DNA from: CBDFGK01 sp965247075
GTDB taxonomy: Bacteria > Pseudomonadota > Gammaproteobacteria > Pseudomonadales > Halieaceae
Length of the DNA stretch: 64,000 nt
NCBI GenBank assembly: GCA_965247075.1
Contig: CBDFGK010000003.1
Span: forward strand, 310,001 to 374,000
Reading direction: 5' to 3'
The first letter of the stretch is position 1. Every line of letters begins with the position of its first letter. Positions 42,155 through 51,371 of this stretch are shown here, in pieces. The translations under genes and the position numbers were made by a program. Under the pieces are notes generated by a model that searched no databases, had not been told where the DNA came from, and worked only from the letters and a program-made list of their open reading frames with translations.

Positions 42155-44416
42155 ATGTTGGAGATACTGCGCGCCATTGTTCAGGAGGTCAACACAGCCA
42201 CTGATTTGCCGGCGGCCCTGGATATTATTGTGCGCCGCGTGCGCGATGCCATGGGCACCCAGGTTTGCACCGTGTATATGCGTGACGTGGACACCGATCG
42301 GTTTGTGTTTCAGGCAACTGACGGACTCAACCGGGACAGGATAGGTACCGTCAGCCTGGCCGCCGGCGAGGGCCTGGTGGGTCTGGTCGCCGAGCGCGAG
42401 GAGCCACTGAACCTTGAAGAGGCCCGCTCTCACCCCAGTTTTCGACTCCTGCCCGGCATTGGTGAGGAACCCTACAGCGCCTTTCTGGGGGTGCCCATCA
42501 TCCACCACCGCGAGGTGTTGGGGGTGTTGGTTGTACAGCAGATGGACAGGCGTTGTTTCGATGAAAGTGAAGAAGCGTTCCTGGTTACCATGTCAGCACA
42601 GTTGGCCGGAGTTATTGCCCATGCGCGGGCAAGCGGAGCGATACAACTGGAACAGGATGACAGTGGCAGTACCCGCGTTCGGGGTATTGCCGGCGCACCC
42701 GGTATTGCCATTGGGCGGGTTGCCGTGGTGTCACCGGTGGCCGATCTCTATGCTGTCCCACAGCACAAAACCAGTGACCGATTGGCTGAACTTAGGGCCT
42801 TCAAAAAGGCGCTGCTAGCGGTGCGCGGTGATATTGAACTGGTGGCCCGCCAGCTTAGCAGCCAGTTAAATCCGGAAGATCATGCCCTGTTCGACGTCTA
42901 CCTGCGTATTCTCGATGACGCTACCATCGGCGCCGAGGTGGCTTCTCGAATCAAGGGTGGCGAGTGGGCCCAGGGCGCGTTAAGCCAGGTCATGATCGAG
43001 CATATCCAGCACTTTGAGCGCATGGAACAGAGCTACCTGCGCGAGCGGGCTGTGGATGTAAAGGACCTGGGCACCCGGGTGCTGGCTTATTTGCAGGCCG
43101 CTGACAAAGACGTCAGGGAGTACGCGCCTGCCACTATTCTTGTGGGCGAAGAATTAACGGCTACTGTGCTGGGTGAGATACCCCGGCAAAATTTGGCCGG
43201 AATTATTTCCGTGCGCGGTTCGGGCAACTCACATGTGGCAATTCTCGCCAGGGCGATGGGTGTGCCGACAGTGATGGGGGCGGTAGATCTACCCTATACC
43301 AAGTTGTACGGTCACGAACTGATCATAGACGGCTATAACGGCGTGGTTCACCTGAACCCGGGCACAGAGTTAAGACGTCGTTTCGAGGCAATGCTGGCAC
43401 AAGATGCGGTACTGTCGGCGGATCTCGAATCCCTGTGTGATGAGCCCTGTGAAACCACCGATGGCAAGCGCCTGCCCCTGTGGGTGAACACCGGGTTGAT
43501 GGCCGACGTGGCACGTTCGCTGGATCAGGGTGCGGAAGGTGTTGGCCTGTACCGCACCGAGGTGCCATTCCTGTTGCGCGAGCGATTTCCCAGTGAGGAA
43601 GAGCAGCGGCAGATTTATCGACGCCAAATCGAAGCCTTTGCACCCAAGCCGGTAACTATGCGTACCCTGGATATCGGTGGTGACAAATCCCTGCCTTATT
43701 TCCCCATTGAAGAAGAGAACCCATTTTTGGGTTGGCGCGGCATCCGCGTCACTCTGGATCACCCGGAGATTTTCCTGGTGCAGGTACGGGCCATGCTCAA
43801 AGCCAGCGAGGGCTTCGACAACCTCCGCATCATGTTGCCTATGGTGAGCAACATTGGCGAGTTGGAGGAGGCCAAGGAGTTTATCCATCGGGCCCACCGT
43901 GAATTGTGCGAAGAAGGCTTCGATATCAAACTGCCCCCCATCGGGGTGATGGTGGAGGTGCCGGCCGCGGTATACCAGGCATCGGCGCTGGCCGCCCAGT
44001 CAGATTTTTTGTCGGTGGGGTCTAATGATCTCACTCAGTATTTACTGGCGGTAGACCGCAATAACGCCCGCGTGGCAGATTTGTATCACGCCTACCATCC
44101 GGCGGTATTGCGGGCCTTACAGGATGTTGCCAATGCAGCCCGGAGGGCGGGTAAGCCGGTGGGTATTTGCGGTGAACTGGCGGGTGATCCGGGCGCGGCA
44201 ATTCTGCTGCTGGCGATGGGTTACGATGTACTGTCGATGAACGCCACCAACCTCAACAAAGTGAAAAAGGTGCTGAGCAATCTCAGTTGCGCCGAGGCAG
44301 ATGCTCTTTTGCAGCAGGTAATGGAGTTGGAGAAGTCAGAGGAGATATTGCACTGTCTGGAGCAATTCCTGGTTGGTAAGGGTATGGGCAATTTTATTCA
44401 TGCCCGCCTGGACTGA
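42155..44416 (+). CDS. ptsP: Phosphoenolpyruvate-protein phosphotransferase PtsP (EI-Ntr)
   Basis: 753 residues. N-terminal GAF domain (about 1-165, with AAGEGLVGLVAEREEPLNL), EI helical domain (GIAGAPGIAIGRV), phosphohistidine block ISVRGSGNSHVAILARAMGV, PEP-binding TIM barrel (GLYRTEVPFLLRERFPSEEE, MVEVPAAVYQ, LSVGSNDLTQYLLAVDRNN) and GICGELAGDPGAA with the conserved Cys. First enzyme of the nitrogen PTS. The GAF domain senses glutamine in relatives. Its end overlaps the convergent NRDE gene by 23 bases. Confidence 0.95.
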   Translation: MLEILRAIVQEVNTATDLPAALDIIVRRVRDAMGTQVCTVYMRDVDTDRFVFQATDGLNRDRIGTVSLAAGEGLVGLVAEREEPLNLEEARSHPSFRLLPGIGEEPYSAFLGVPIIHHREVLGVLVVQQMDRRCFDESEEAFLVTMSAQLAGVIAHARASGAIQLEQDDSGSTRVRGIAGAPGIAIGRVAVVSPVADLYAVPQHKTSDRLAELRAFKKALLAVRGDIELVARQLSSQLNPEDHALFDVYLRILDDATIGAEVASRIKGGEWAQGALSQVMIEHIQHFERMEQSYLRERAVDVKDLGTRVLAYLQAADKDVREYAPATILVGEELTATVLGEIPRQNLAGIISVRGSGNSHVAILARAMGVPTVMGAVDLPYTKLYGHELIIDGYNGVVHLNPGTELRRRFEAMLAQDAVLSADLESLCDEPCETTDGKRLPLWVNTGLMADVARSLDQGAEGVGLYRTEVPFLLRERFPSEEEQRQIYRRQIEAFAPKPVTMRTLDIGGDKSLPYFPIEEENPFLGWRGIRVTLDHPEIFLVQVRAMLKASEGFDNLRIMLPMVSNIGELEEAKEFIHRAHRELCEEGFDIKLPPIGVMVEVPAAVYQASALAAQSDFLSVGSNDLTQYLLAVDRNNARVADLYHAYHPAVLRALQDVANAARRAGKPVGICGELAGDPGAAILLLAMGYDVLSMNATNLNKVKKVLSNLSCAEADALLQQVMELEKSEEILHCLEQFLVGKGMGNFIHARLD

Positions 44417-45164
44417 ATTGCCGGCGCCGTTCCAGAGTCTTGTCTCCGGCGGCGTCAAAACTGCTCTCTAACCAGTCACCGCAGCCACTGCTGTCCAGCC
44501 ACAGCGACGTGGTAGCCCGGGTACCGTACTCCGGGCTGACGATAAACGGCGCCGATAGTAATTTCTCAAATTCCAGATCGATGCCGGTGTTCGGTAGCTG
44601 GTGCTCGGCGACCTGCACGCGAGAGCTGACCACGGTCTGCAATCTGCGGTGATCTATTTTTCCCTGATTGTGTTTGCGCATTTCTGAGCTGGCCAGTACC
44701 TGCTTGGGCCAGGCACTGGCCAGCAGGGCATTGCTGAGACTGTAAATTCCCGGCCCCAGTTGTTGTACTTCCCCTTCGATATTGGAGAGATACCACAGCC
44801 GTTTGCTGTCACCCACAATCAGGTTGAAGCCTGCATATGTACCGGCCTGTGCCGCGATGGATTCGAGATAGTGGGCGGCGTGCATATCGCCAAGCAGAAA
44901 ATCCAAAGTCAGAAATCCGCGCGAGCGGGGTTGAGCCGGGGTGGATGGAGGGTTGCGGTGGTTGGTGATTGCCGCGAAGCGGCCGGTGCGGGTGATACCC
45001 ATCCAGGTGCCGCCGGCTTGCAGGTCCCTACCGGCCAGTAGCTGCGGGTGCTCATCCCAGAATTGTGCGCCGGCGGTGGGACGCCGATGGTATTCATCGC
45101 GGTTGGCGGCTACCAGCAGGGGGTAGTCAGGATGCGATTGGTAGGCAATAGATATCAGGCACAT
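44394..45164 (-). CDS. NRDE (TANGO2-like) family protein
   Basis: 256 residues from MCLISIAYQSHPDYPLLVAA, with the family-defining NRDE in AANRDEYHRRPTAG and the Cys at position 2 conserved as in Ntn-type hydrolases. Also WMGITRTGRFAAITNHRNP and SRGFLTLDFLLGD. The TANGO2 family has been linked to heme and lipid handling; the bacterial role is unclear. A longer frame to 45224 lacks the Cys2 start. It lies inverted between ptsP and lgt. Confidence 0.85.
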   Translation of the reverse strand: MCLISIAYQSHPDYPLLVAANRDEYHRRPTAGAQFWDEHPQLLAGRDLQAGGTWMGITRTGRFAAITNHRNPPSTPAQPRSRGFLTLDFLLGDMHAAHYLESIAAQAGTYAGFNLIVGDSKRLWYLSNIEGEVQQLGPGIYSLSNALLASAWPKQVLASSEMRKHNQGKIDHRRLQTVVSSRVQVAEHQLPNTGIDLEFEKLLSAPFIVSPEYGTRATTSLWLDSSGCGDWLESSFDAAGDKTLERRRQFSPGGHE

Positions 45165-45253
45165 CGGTTGATTTGTGTGAGTGAGGATTGTGAAAGCGTT
45201 GGCGCCGGCAGATAATACACCCATTCACCAGCGCGAGGATTGCCGATTTCACA

Positions 45254-46051
45254 ATGCTTCCATATCCCCGGATTGATCCCGTAGCGGTAGCGTTAGGACC
45301 GGTTAAGGTGCACTGGTACGGCCTCACGTACCTGGTCGGGCTGGCGTTTGCCTGGTGGTTGGCGAGCCGGCGGGCCAGCCGTCCCGGTGCCGTAATAAAT
45401 CGTGCGCAGGTTGATGACATGATTTTTTTCTCCGCTATGGGGGTGGTGCTGGGTGGCAGGCTGGGCTACCTGCTGTTCTACGGGCTGGGACGCCTGGCCG
45501 AAGACCCGTTGTGGGCGCTGCGCGTCTGGGAGGGCGGAATGTCATTTCATGGCGGTGCACTCGGGGTAATATTTGCCAACTGGATATATGCTCGCAAGCA
45601 TCATCTCAACTACGCCGACCTGCTGGATTTTGTGGCGCCACTGGTGCCAATTGGCCTCGGGCTTGGGCGACTGGGTAACTTTATAGGCCAGGAATTGTGG
45701 GGCCGTCCCAGCAATGTGCCTTGGGCCATGGTGTTTCCCAACGATCCGCTGCTGCTGCCGCGTCATCCCAGTCAGCTTTACCAGGCGGCGTTGGAAGGCT
45801 TGTTGCTGGGTGCTGTCCTGCTGTGGTTTTCCAGCAAGCCGCGTCCTCGCCTCGCGGTGGGCGGTTTGTTTGTGATGGGTTATGGCTGCCAGCGCTTCGT
45901 GGTTGAATTCTTCCGCCAACCGGATGCGCATATTGGCTTCGATATGTTTGGCTGGCTGACGCGCGGGCAATTACTCTCTGCGGTGATGATAGCTTGCGGA
46001 TTTTACTTGATATACAACGCCTATAGCCGTGGTCCTGCGGCCCGGCACTGA
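45254..46051 (+). CDS. lgt: Prolipoprotein diacylglyceryl transferase
   Basis: 265 residues, seven membrane helices. Starts MLPYPRIDPVAVALGPVKVH and has the active block WEGGMSFHGGALGV and the Lgt signature GLGRLGNFIGQELWGRPSNV. It attaches diacylglycerol to lipobox cysteines at the inner membrane. It is followed by thyA after 15 bases; lgt-thyA-folA is a conserved order. Confidence 0.95.
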   Translation: MLPYPRIDPVAVALGPVKVHWYGLTYLVGLAFAWWLASRRASRPGAVINRAQVDDMIFFSAMGVVLGGRLGYLLFYGLGRLAEDPLWALRVWEGGMSFHGGALGVIFANWIYARKHHLNYADLLDFVAPLVPIGLGLGRLGNFIGQELWGRPSNVPWAMVFPNDPLLLPRHPSQLYQAALEGLLLGAVLLWFSSKPRPRLAVGGLFVMGYGCQRFVVEFFRQPDAHIGFDMFGWLTRGQLLSAVMIACGFYLIYNAYSRGPAARH

Positions 46052-46066
46052 CTCGGCGACCAAAAC

Positions 46067-46861
46067 ATGCAGCAATATCTCGACCTTATTTCTCACATTC
46101 TGGAAACAGGCACTGCTAAGCCTGATCGTACCGGTACCGGCACGCGCAGTGTTTTCGGCTACCAAATGCGCTTTGACCTGGCCGACGGATTTCCCATGCT
46201 CACCACCAAGAAGCTGCACTTGCGCTCTATTATTTACGAGTTGCTGTGGTTTTTGAGCGGAGACACCAATATCGCCTATCTGCAGGAACACGGTGTTCGC
46301 ATCTGGGATGAGTGGGCTGACGAAAATGGCGACCTGGGACCGGTGTACGGTCACCAGTGGCGCTGCTGGCCTACCCCTGCTGGTGGAACTATTGACCAGG
46401 TGGGCAAGCTGGTGGAGCAGATTCGCTCCAATCCGGACTCGCGGCGCCTGATTGTCAGTGCCTGGAATGTGGCGGAAGTGGACAATATGGCATTGCCACC
46501 CTGCCACAGCCTGTTTCAGTTCTATGTGGCCGAGGGCCAGCTATCCTGCCAGTTGTACCAGCGCAGCGCCGATGTGTTTCTGGGCGTGCCTTTCAATATT
46601 GCCTCGTATGCGTTGTTGACCCTGATGATAGCTCAGGTCTGTGGTTTGCGACCCGGAGACTTTGTGCATACCTTTGGTGACGCGCATCTCTATAGCAACC
46701 ACTTTGAGCAGGCCCGCCTGCAACTGCAGCGCCGCCCCGGCGCACTGCCTGACATGCACATCAATCCCTCCATTACGGATCTGTTCGGCTTCAGCTTCGA
46801 GGATTTTGAGCTTGGGGATTACCAGCCGCAGGCCCATATTTCAGCGCCCATTGCGGTATGA
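46067..46861 (+). CDS. thyA: Thymidylate synthase
   Basis: 264 residues, the bacterial ThyA length. Catalytic Cys in MALPPCHSLFQFYV; folate/dUMP blocks GTRSVFGYQMRFDL, LYQRSADVFLGVPFNIASYA and HTFGDAHLYSNH. Converts dUMP to dTMP using methylene-THF and produces dihydrofolate, which the overlapping downstream folA recycles. The ATGA overlap couples the two. Confidence 0.97.
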   Translation: MQQYLDLISHILETGTAKPDRTGTGTRSVFGYQMRFDLADGFPMLTTKKLHLRSIIYELLWFLSGDTNIAYLQEHGVRIWDEWADENGDLGPVYGHQWRCWPTPAGGTIDQVGKLVEQIRSNPDSRRLIVSAWNVAEVDNMALPPCHSLFQFYVAEGQLSCQLYQRSADVFLGVPFNIASYALLTLMIAQVCGLRPGDFVHTFGDAHLYSNHFEQARLQLQRRPGALPDMHINPSITDLFGFSFEDFELGDYQPQAHISAPIAV

Positions 46862-47361
46862 GGCTGGCGCTGATTGCGGCCGTTGCAGAGAACGGCATTG
46901 TTGGACGTGACAACAGGTTGCCCTGGCATCTGCCCGAAGACCTCAAGTATTTCAAGCGCACCACTGTGGGCAAGCCGGTGGTAATGGGGCGCAAAACCTG
47001 GGATTCCATCGGCAGGCCCCTGCCCGGGCGCACCAATATTGTAATTAGTCGCCAGTCGAACTTGCGTCTTGAAGGTGTCAGCGTGGTTGCGGATCTGCCC
47101 GCTGCGCTGCGCCTGGCGGAGGGTATAGCCGGCAGAGAAGGCAGTGATGAATTGATGGTCATCGGGGGGTCGGAGATCCATGCGCTGGCCCTGCCCATGG
47201 CGCAGCGTCTGTATCTTACCGAGGTGCATGCTCAGGTAGCCGGGGATGCCTTCTTCCCGGCCTGGAATCGCCACGAGTGGGAGGAGTCTTCGCGCCGGCG
47301 CCACAGCGCCGACGATACAAATCCCTATGACTATAGTTTTGTAATTTACAATCGAAAATAA
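46858..47361 (+). CDS. folA: Dihydrofolate reductase
   Basis: 167 residues. MRLALIAAVAENGIVGRDNR, LPWHLPEDLKYFKRTTVGK (acid residue region), VVMGRKTWDSIGRPLPGRTN and VIGGSEIHALALPMAQRLYL are standard FolA blocks. It regenerates tetrahydrofolate after ThyA. Its ATG overlaps the thyA stop. Confidence 0.97.
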   Translation: MRLALIAAVAENGIVGRDNRLPWHLPEDLKYFKRTTVGKPVVMGRKTWDSIGRPLPGRTNIVISRQSNLRLEGVSVVADLPAALRLAEGIAGREGSDELMVIGGSEIHALALPMAQRLYLTEVHAQVAGDAFFPAWNRHEWEESSRRRHSADDTNPYDYSFVIYNRK

Positions 47362-47612
47362 TTTTTGCGTGGCGGCAATGTGACGGACTGTTACCTTGGG
47401 AGCGAAAGAGAAGACAAAGTGTAACCTTTCTACTCAAGAGATCAGAATCACCAGTCACTGCCCAGCCTTTTTTTGCTTAATTATCGGTAATGTTATTAAA
47501 TTGCCGTCCCTTGTTTTACCGACTCGATATTTTCCACTATATATATAAGTAGCAGGGGTCGTCATAAACGACTCGGTTACAATCAGTTGTTGGATATAGG
47601 AAACACGCATCC
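47362..47612. other. Intergenic region before the DUF3450 operon
   Basis: 251 bases. AT-rich centre with TATATATATAAG near 47540-47551 that could serve as a -10 region, and a 7-base CGACTCG repeated at about 47521 and 47569. No convincing -35 at proper spacing and no terminator stem for folA could be seen, so promoter placement is only a guess. Confidence 0.3.
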
Positions 47613-48404
47613 ATGAAAAAACATCGAATGAATAAGCCCTGGATCGCTGCTCTATTGGCGTTTAGCTACCTGTTGGGTGCTGGCTCCATGTCGCAGGCCG
47701 ATGAAACGCTGCAGGCCATCCTTAAGGTTGGCGCGGATAAAAACGTTGCAGCAGCCAAGTCACAGGTCAAGATAGATAAGCTGGCCGAACAGACCCGCTC
47801 CCTATTGGCCGACTACAAGACTGTCAGCAAACAAATTGACGGCCTCAAGGTCTACAATACACGCCTGCAAAGGCAGATCGACAACCAGATTCGCCGCATC
47901 GGTTATATCGAAGAATCGATTTCGCAGGTGACGGTGATACAGCGTCAGATGACGCCACTGGTCATCCGCATGATCGACGGGCTGGAGCAGTTCGTTGATC
48001 TGGATGTGCCTTTCCATATTGACGAGCGCCGCCAGCGGGTTGCATTCCTGCGCAGCAATGTGGATCGCAGCGACGTGAGTATCGCCGAAAAATTCCGCCA
48101 GGTGCTGGAGGCGTACAAGATCGAGAATGAATACGGACGCAAAATCGATGCCTACAAAGGTTCGGTGGAAATTGGCGGCGCCGAGCGCGACGTGAACTTT
48201 TTCCGCGTTGGCCGGATTGCTCTACTCTATCAAACAACAGATACGGAAATTTCCGGTGCCTGGGACCAGGCTAGCCGCAGCTGGGTTCAACTGGACAGCG
48301 GCGAATACCGCAATGCCATCATGAAGGGCTTGCGCATCGCCCGGAAGGAGGCGTCCATTGACTTGATGAATTTACCGATTGCCGCGCCGGAGGCTGCCAA
48401 GTAA
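47613..48404 (+). CDS. DUF3450 periplasmic coiled-coil protein
   Basis: 263 residues. Signal peptide (PWIAALLAFSYLLGAGSMSQA) then a long coiled coil (about 30-110: AKSQVKIDKLAEQTRSLLAD, SKQIDGLKVYNTRLQRQI) and a globular C-terminal part (FPFHIDER-like VPFHIDERRQRVAFLRSNVD). First gene of a six-gene operon with two TolQ/ExbB-type channels, ExbD and TonB. The family always travels with these and is thought to help energise TonB receptors; its exact action is unknown. Stop overlaps the next start (TAATG). Confidence 0.9.
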   Translation: MKKHRMNKPWIAALLAFSYLLGAGSMSQADETLQAILKVGADKNVAAAKSQVKIDKLAEQTRSLLADYKTVSKQIDGLKVYNTRLQRQIDNQIRRIGYIEESISQVTVIQRQMTPLVIRMIDGLEQFVDLDVPFHIDERRQRVAFLRSNVDRSDVSIAEKFRQVLEAYKIENEYGRKIDAYKGSVEIGGAERDVNFFRVGRIALLYQTTDTEISGAWDQASRSWVQLDSGEYRNAIMKGLRIARKEASIDLMNLPIAAPEAAK

Positions 48405-49795
48405 TGAAATATAAAATGCTAAAAGTCGCCGCCTTCACTGTCGGCGCAATTATGACTCTGGGAACAGCAACTGTGAGTGCCCAGCAGGACGCTACATCAC
48501 TGGATGAACTGCTGGGCTTCGTCAAGCAGGGCCAGACTTCGGAAGTCAAGGAAAACAAGGCCCGCGAGCAGCACTTCACGGCGGCGAAAGCTGACCAGCA
48601 GCGCATGCTTGATGAAGCCAAGGCCGAGCGCAAGCGTCAGGAGCAAATCTCTGCTCGCCTGGAGAAGAAATTCGAAAACAATGAACTGTTGATCACCGAC
48701 AAGCAGAAGCAATTGAAAGAGCGCCTCGGTACCCTCGCTGAACTGTTTGGTCATTTGACCTCGGCTGCCGGCGATGCGGCCACTAACTTCAAGTCTTCTC
48801 TGAGCAGTACCCAATACCCTGGCCGCGAAGTGTTCTTCGAAGAACTGATTGAGAAGATGAGTGGCAGTGACCAACTGCCCAGCATCGAGGAAATCGAGAG
48901 AGTGTGGTATGAGCTCGCCCGGGAAGCTGCAGAGTCTGGTCGCATCGTCTCATTCGATGCCGAATTGTCGCGTCCCAATGGCGACAAGGTTACGCAGAAA
49001 GTTGTACGGATAGGTGCCTGGAACATTGTCTCTGAAGAGGGCAAGTACCTGCAGTTTGTGCCCGAAAAGGGCTCGCTGGAAGAACTGTCTCGTCAGCCCG
49101 GTGGCCCCATAATGGGCTGGGCGCGCGACCTGGTTGCTGCTACTGGCGGCATGCACAAGTTTGGTGTTGACCCGACCGGTCCTACCGGTGGCTCCTACCT
49201 GGCGGCGTTGATCAACAGCCCCACGCTGGAAGAACGCTGGCACCAGGGCCGCGAAATTGGCTATGCCATTACCGTGGTTGGTGTGATTGGATTCATGATC
49301 GCGATCTGGCGCCTGATAGTGCTGTCCCTGATGAGTTCCAAGGTGAGTGCTCAGCTCAAGAACAGCACTGCCAACCCCAACAACCCACTGGGTCGGGTGC
49401 TCAAGGTACACCAGGACAATCCGGGTATGGACACGGAAACCCTGGAGTTGAAGCTGGAGGAAGCCATTCTCAAGGAAACTCCGGGCATCGAGAACTCCCT
49501 CACCCTGCTCAAGATCATATCGGCGATCGCACCGTTGATGGGGCTGTTGGGTACGGTGACGGGTATGATCGTGACCTTCCAGGCTATCACTATCTTTGGT
49601 GCGGGTGATCCCAAGGCCATGGCCGGTGGTATTTCCGGTGCCTTGGTTACCACGGTGTTGGGTCTACTGGTTGCCATCCCAACTGTCTTGTTGCACACGA
49701 TTGTGAACGGTCGCGCCCAGCGCATCATTCACATCCTCAATGAGCAGTCTACCGGGATGATTGCCGAGCACACCGAAGCGAGCCTGGGTAAGTAA
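48404..49795 (+). CDS. MotA/TolQ/ExbB proton-channel protein with long periplasmic N-terminus
   Basis: 463 residues. Signal-like N-terminus, then a charged coiled coil (about 45-110: ENKAREQHFTAAKADQQRML, AERKRQEQISARLEKKFENN) and a periplasmic domain. The ExbB-type channel is at the C-terminus: EIGYAITVVGVIGFMIAIWR, then ISAIAPLMGLLGTVTGMIVT and GGISGALVTTVLGLLVAIPT. It is about twice the length of a plain ExbB. It likely harnesses the proton gradient together with the second channel and ExbD in this operon. Confidence 0.9.
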   Translation: MKYKMLKVAAFTVGAIMTLGTATVSAQQDATSLDELLGFVKQGQTSEVKENKAREQHFTAAKADQQRMLDEAKAERKRQEQISARLEKKFENNELLITDKQKQLKERLGTLAELFGHLTSAAGDAATNFKSSLSSTQYPGREVFFEELIEKMSGSDQLPSIEEIERVWYELAREAAESGRIVSFDAELSRPNGDKVTQKVVRIGAWNIVSEEGKYLQFVPEKGSLEELSRQPGGPIMGWARDLVAATGGMHKFGVDPTGPTGGSYLAALINSPTLEERWHQGREIGYAITVVGVIGFMIAIWRLIVLSLMSSKVSAQLKNSTANPNNPLGRVLKVHQDNPGMDTETLELKLEEAILKETPGIENSLTLLKIISAIAPLMGLLGTVTGMIVTFQAITIFGAGDPKAMAGGISGALVTTVLGLLVAIPTVLLHTIVNGRAQRIIHILNEQSTGMIAEHTEASLGK

Positions 49796-49796
49796 C

Positions 49797-50324
49797 GTGT
49801 ATTGGCTAGACAATGCCTACGAGGCCGTCTCCCGCTTTATGGCTACGGGCGGGGACGTTCTCTGGATGATTGCGGTTCTCCTGTTTGTGATGTGGGTGCT
49901 GATCTTTGAGCGCGTCTACTATTTTTACACGGGCTGGCGCAGCGACGCCGGTATGGCAATCGCCAACTGGGAGGCGCGTCCCGAGCGCAAATCCTGGGAG
50001 GCGCACCAGATACGCCGCATGCTCATTGCACAGCAAAAAGAGAACATCAATACTTTCCTCCCGGTCATCAAAACACTGGTTGCCCTGTGTCCCCTGTTGG
50101 GACTACTGGGCACTGTAACGGGGATGATCGAGGTGTTTAATATTATGGCAGTAACAGGTGGTGGCGACGCCAAATCCATGGCTGGTGGTGTGTCGCGGGC
50201 AACAGTTCCCACGATGGCGGGCATGGTTGCCGCGATATCAGGGGTATTTGCCAATACCTATGTCACCCGTAAAGCCGCTCGAGAAAGTCAATTTCTCGAA
50301 GACAACTTAACTACAGATCACTAA
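49797..50324 (+). CDS. exbB: ExbB-type biopolymer transport protein
   Basis: 175 residues from GTG (VYWLDNAYEAVSRFMATGGD), which lies 1 base after the preceding stop. Three membrane helices: VLWMIAVLLFVMWVLIFERV, VALCPLLGLLGTVTGMIEVF and VPTMAGMVAAISGVFANTYV. It is a proton-channel subunit acting with ExbD to power TonB. Confidence 0.9.
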   Translation: MYWLDNAYEAVSRFMATGGDVLWMIAVLLFVMWVLIFERVYYFYTGWRSDAGMAIANWEARPERKSWEAHQIRRMLIAQQKENINTFLPVIKTLVALCPLLGLLGTVTGMIEVFNIMAVTGGGDAKSMAGGVSRATVPTMAGMVAAISGVFANTYVTRKAARESQFLEDNLTTDH

Positions 50325-50334
50325 GAGGCGAATC

Positions 50335-50739
50335 ATGCGCGGAAGAAAGCAACAAGCTGCCGATGACGAAGCCCAGATCGACTTGACACCCATGCTGGAC
50401 GTGGTGTTTATCATGTTGATCTTCTTCATCGTTACCGCTTCCTTTATCAAGGAAGCAGGAATAGAAGTAAACCGTCCAGAAGCATCGACGTCTAATCCCA
50501 AAGATAACGTCAATATCCTCATCGCTGTCACCGGCACTGATGAGGTATGGATGGCTGGGCGTCGTATCGACGTGCGGGCCGTGCGGGCCAACGTGGAAAG
50601 ACTTCACGCGGAAAACCCCAAAGGGGCGGTGGTTATCCAGGCTGACAATCTTTCTACAACTCAAACAGTTGTGAAAGTGCTGGATGCGTCTCGCGCGGCG
50701 GGCGTAATGGACGTATCACTGGCAACGGAAGATGACTAA
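50335..50739 (+). CDS. exbD: ExbD/TolR-type biopolymer transport protein
   Basis: 134 residues. Cytoplasmic start RGRKQQAADDEAQIDLTPML, one membrane helix with the proton-carrying Asp (TPMLDVVFIMLIFFIVTASF), then a periplasmic domain (NPKGAVVIQADNLSTTQTVV). Ribosome-binding site AAGAGGCG precedes the ATG. Confidence 0.93.
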   Translation: MRGRKQQAADDEAQIDLTPMLDVVFIMLIFFIVTASFIKEAGIEVNRPEASTSNPKDNVNILIAVTGTDEVWMAGRRIDVRAVRANVERLHAENPKGAVVIQADNLSTTQTVVKVLDASRAAGVMDVSLATEDD

Positions 50740-50745
50740 TACGTT

Positions 50746-51357
50746 ATGAGACGCAATGCGACAAGATTGGTTATCGGTGCTGTTCTGGCCGCGCCAGTCG
50801 CCGGTGGGTTGTTCTTCATCATGCAGTATATGATTGCCACGGCAACGCCCGATATCGACGACAAGAAGCAGCGCAAGTTGGCCGATATCCACATGCCAGA
50901 GCGGCAGATTGAAACCAATCTCGCCGAGGCCAAACCGGACAAGCCAGACGAGCCCGAAGAGCCGCCGCCAGATCTCTCTACTCCTGATCTGGTGATGGAT
51001 ATGAACCTGGACGCGATCAATATGGCGCCGGCGGCCACCATGGAAGTATCTATAGCCGGTACCGGTGGCATGAGCGCATCTGACGGGGAGTACTTGCCGA
51101 TTGTGAAAGTTGCTCCCATCTACCCGCGCCGCGCCCAGTCGCGGGGCATTGAGGGCTATTGCATCATCGAGTATACGGTTACCAAAAGTGGCTCTATCAA
51201 AGATCCGCAGGCAATCGATTGTCTACCCAAGGGCATGTTTGAGCGCGCCTCTCTGAAGGCGTCATTGAAGTTTAAGTACAAGCCTCGGGTGGTTGATGGT
51301 GAGGCAATTGCAGTGGCGGGTGTGCAGAACAAGTTCACCTACGAACTGGAAAAGTAA
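50746..51357 (+). CDS. tonB: TonB-family energy transducer
   Basis: 203 residues. N-terminal membrane anchor (RLVIGAVLAAPVAGGLFFIM), a Pro/Glu-rich spacer (KPDKPDEPEEPPPDLSTPDL) and a TonB C-terminal domain (IVKVAPIYPRRAQSRGIEGY, CIIEYTVTKSGSIKDPQAID, FKYKPRVVDGEAIAV). It spans the periplasm to the TonB box of receptors; the receptor at 21449-24412 is one possible client in this window. Confidence 0.92.
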   Translation: MRRNATRLVIGAVLAAPVAGGLFFIMQYMIATATPDIDDKKQRKLADIHMPERQIETNLAEAKPDKPDEPEEPPPDLSTPDLVMDMNLDAINMAPAATMEVSIAGTGGMSASDGEYLPIVKVAPIYPRRAQSRGIEGYCIIEYTVTKSGSIKDPQAIDCLPKGMFERASLKASLKFKYKPRVVDGEAIAVAGVQNKFTYELEK

Positions 51358-51371
51358 TCGGTTAGCGCTTT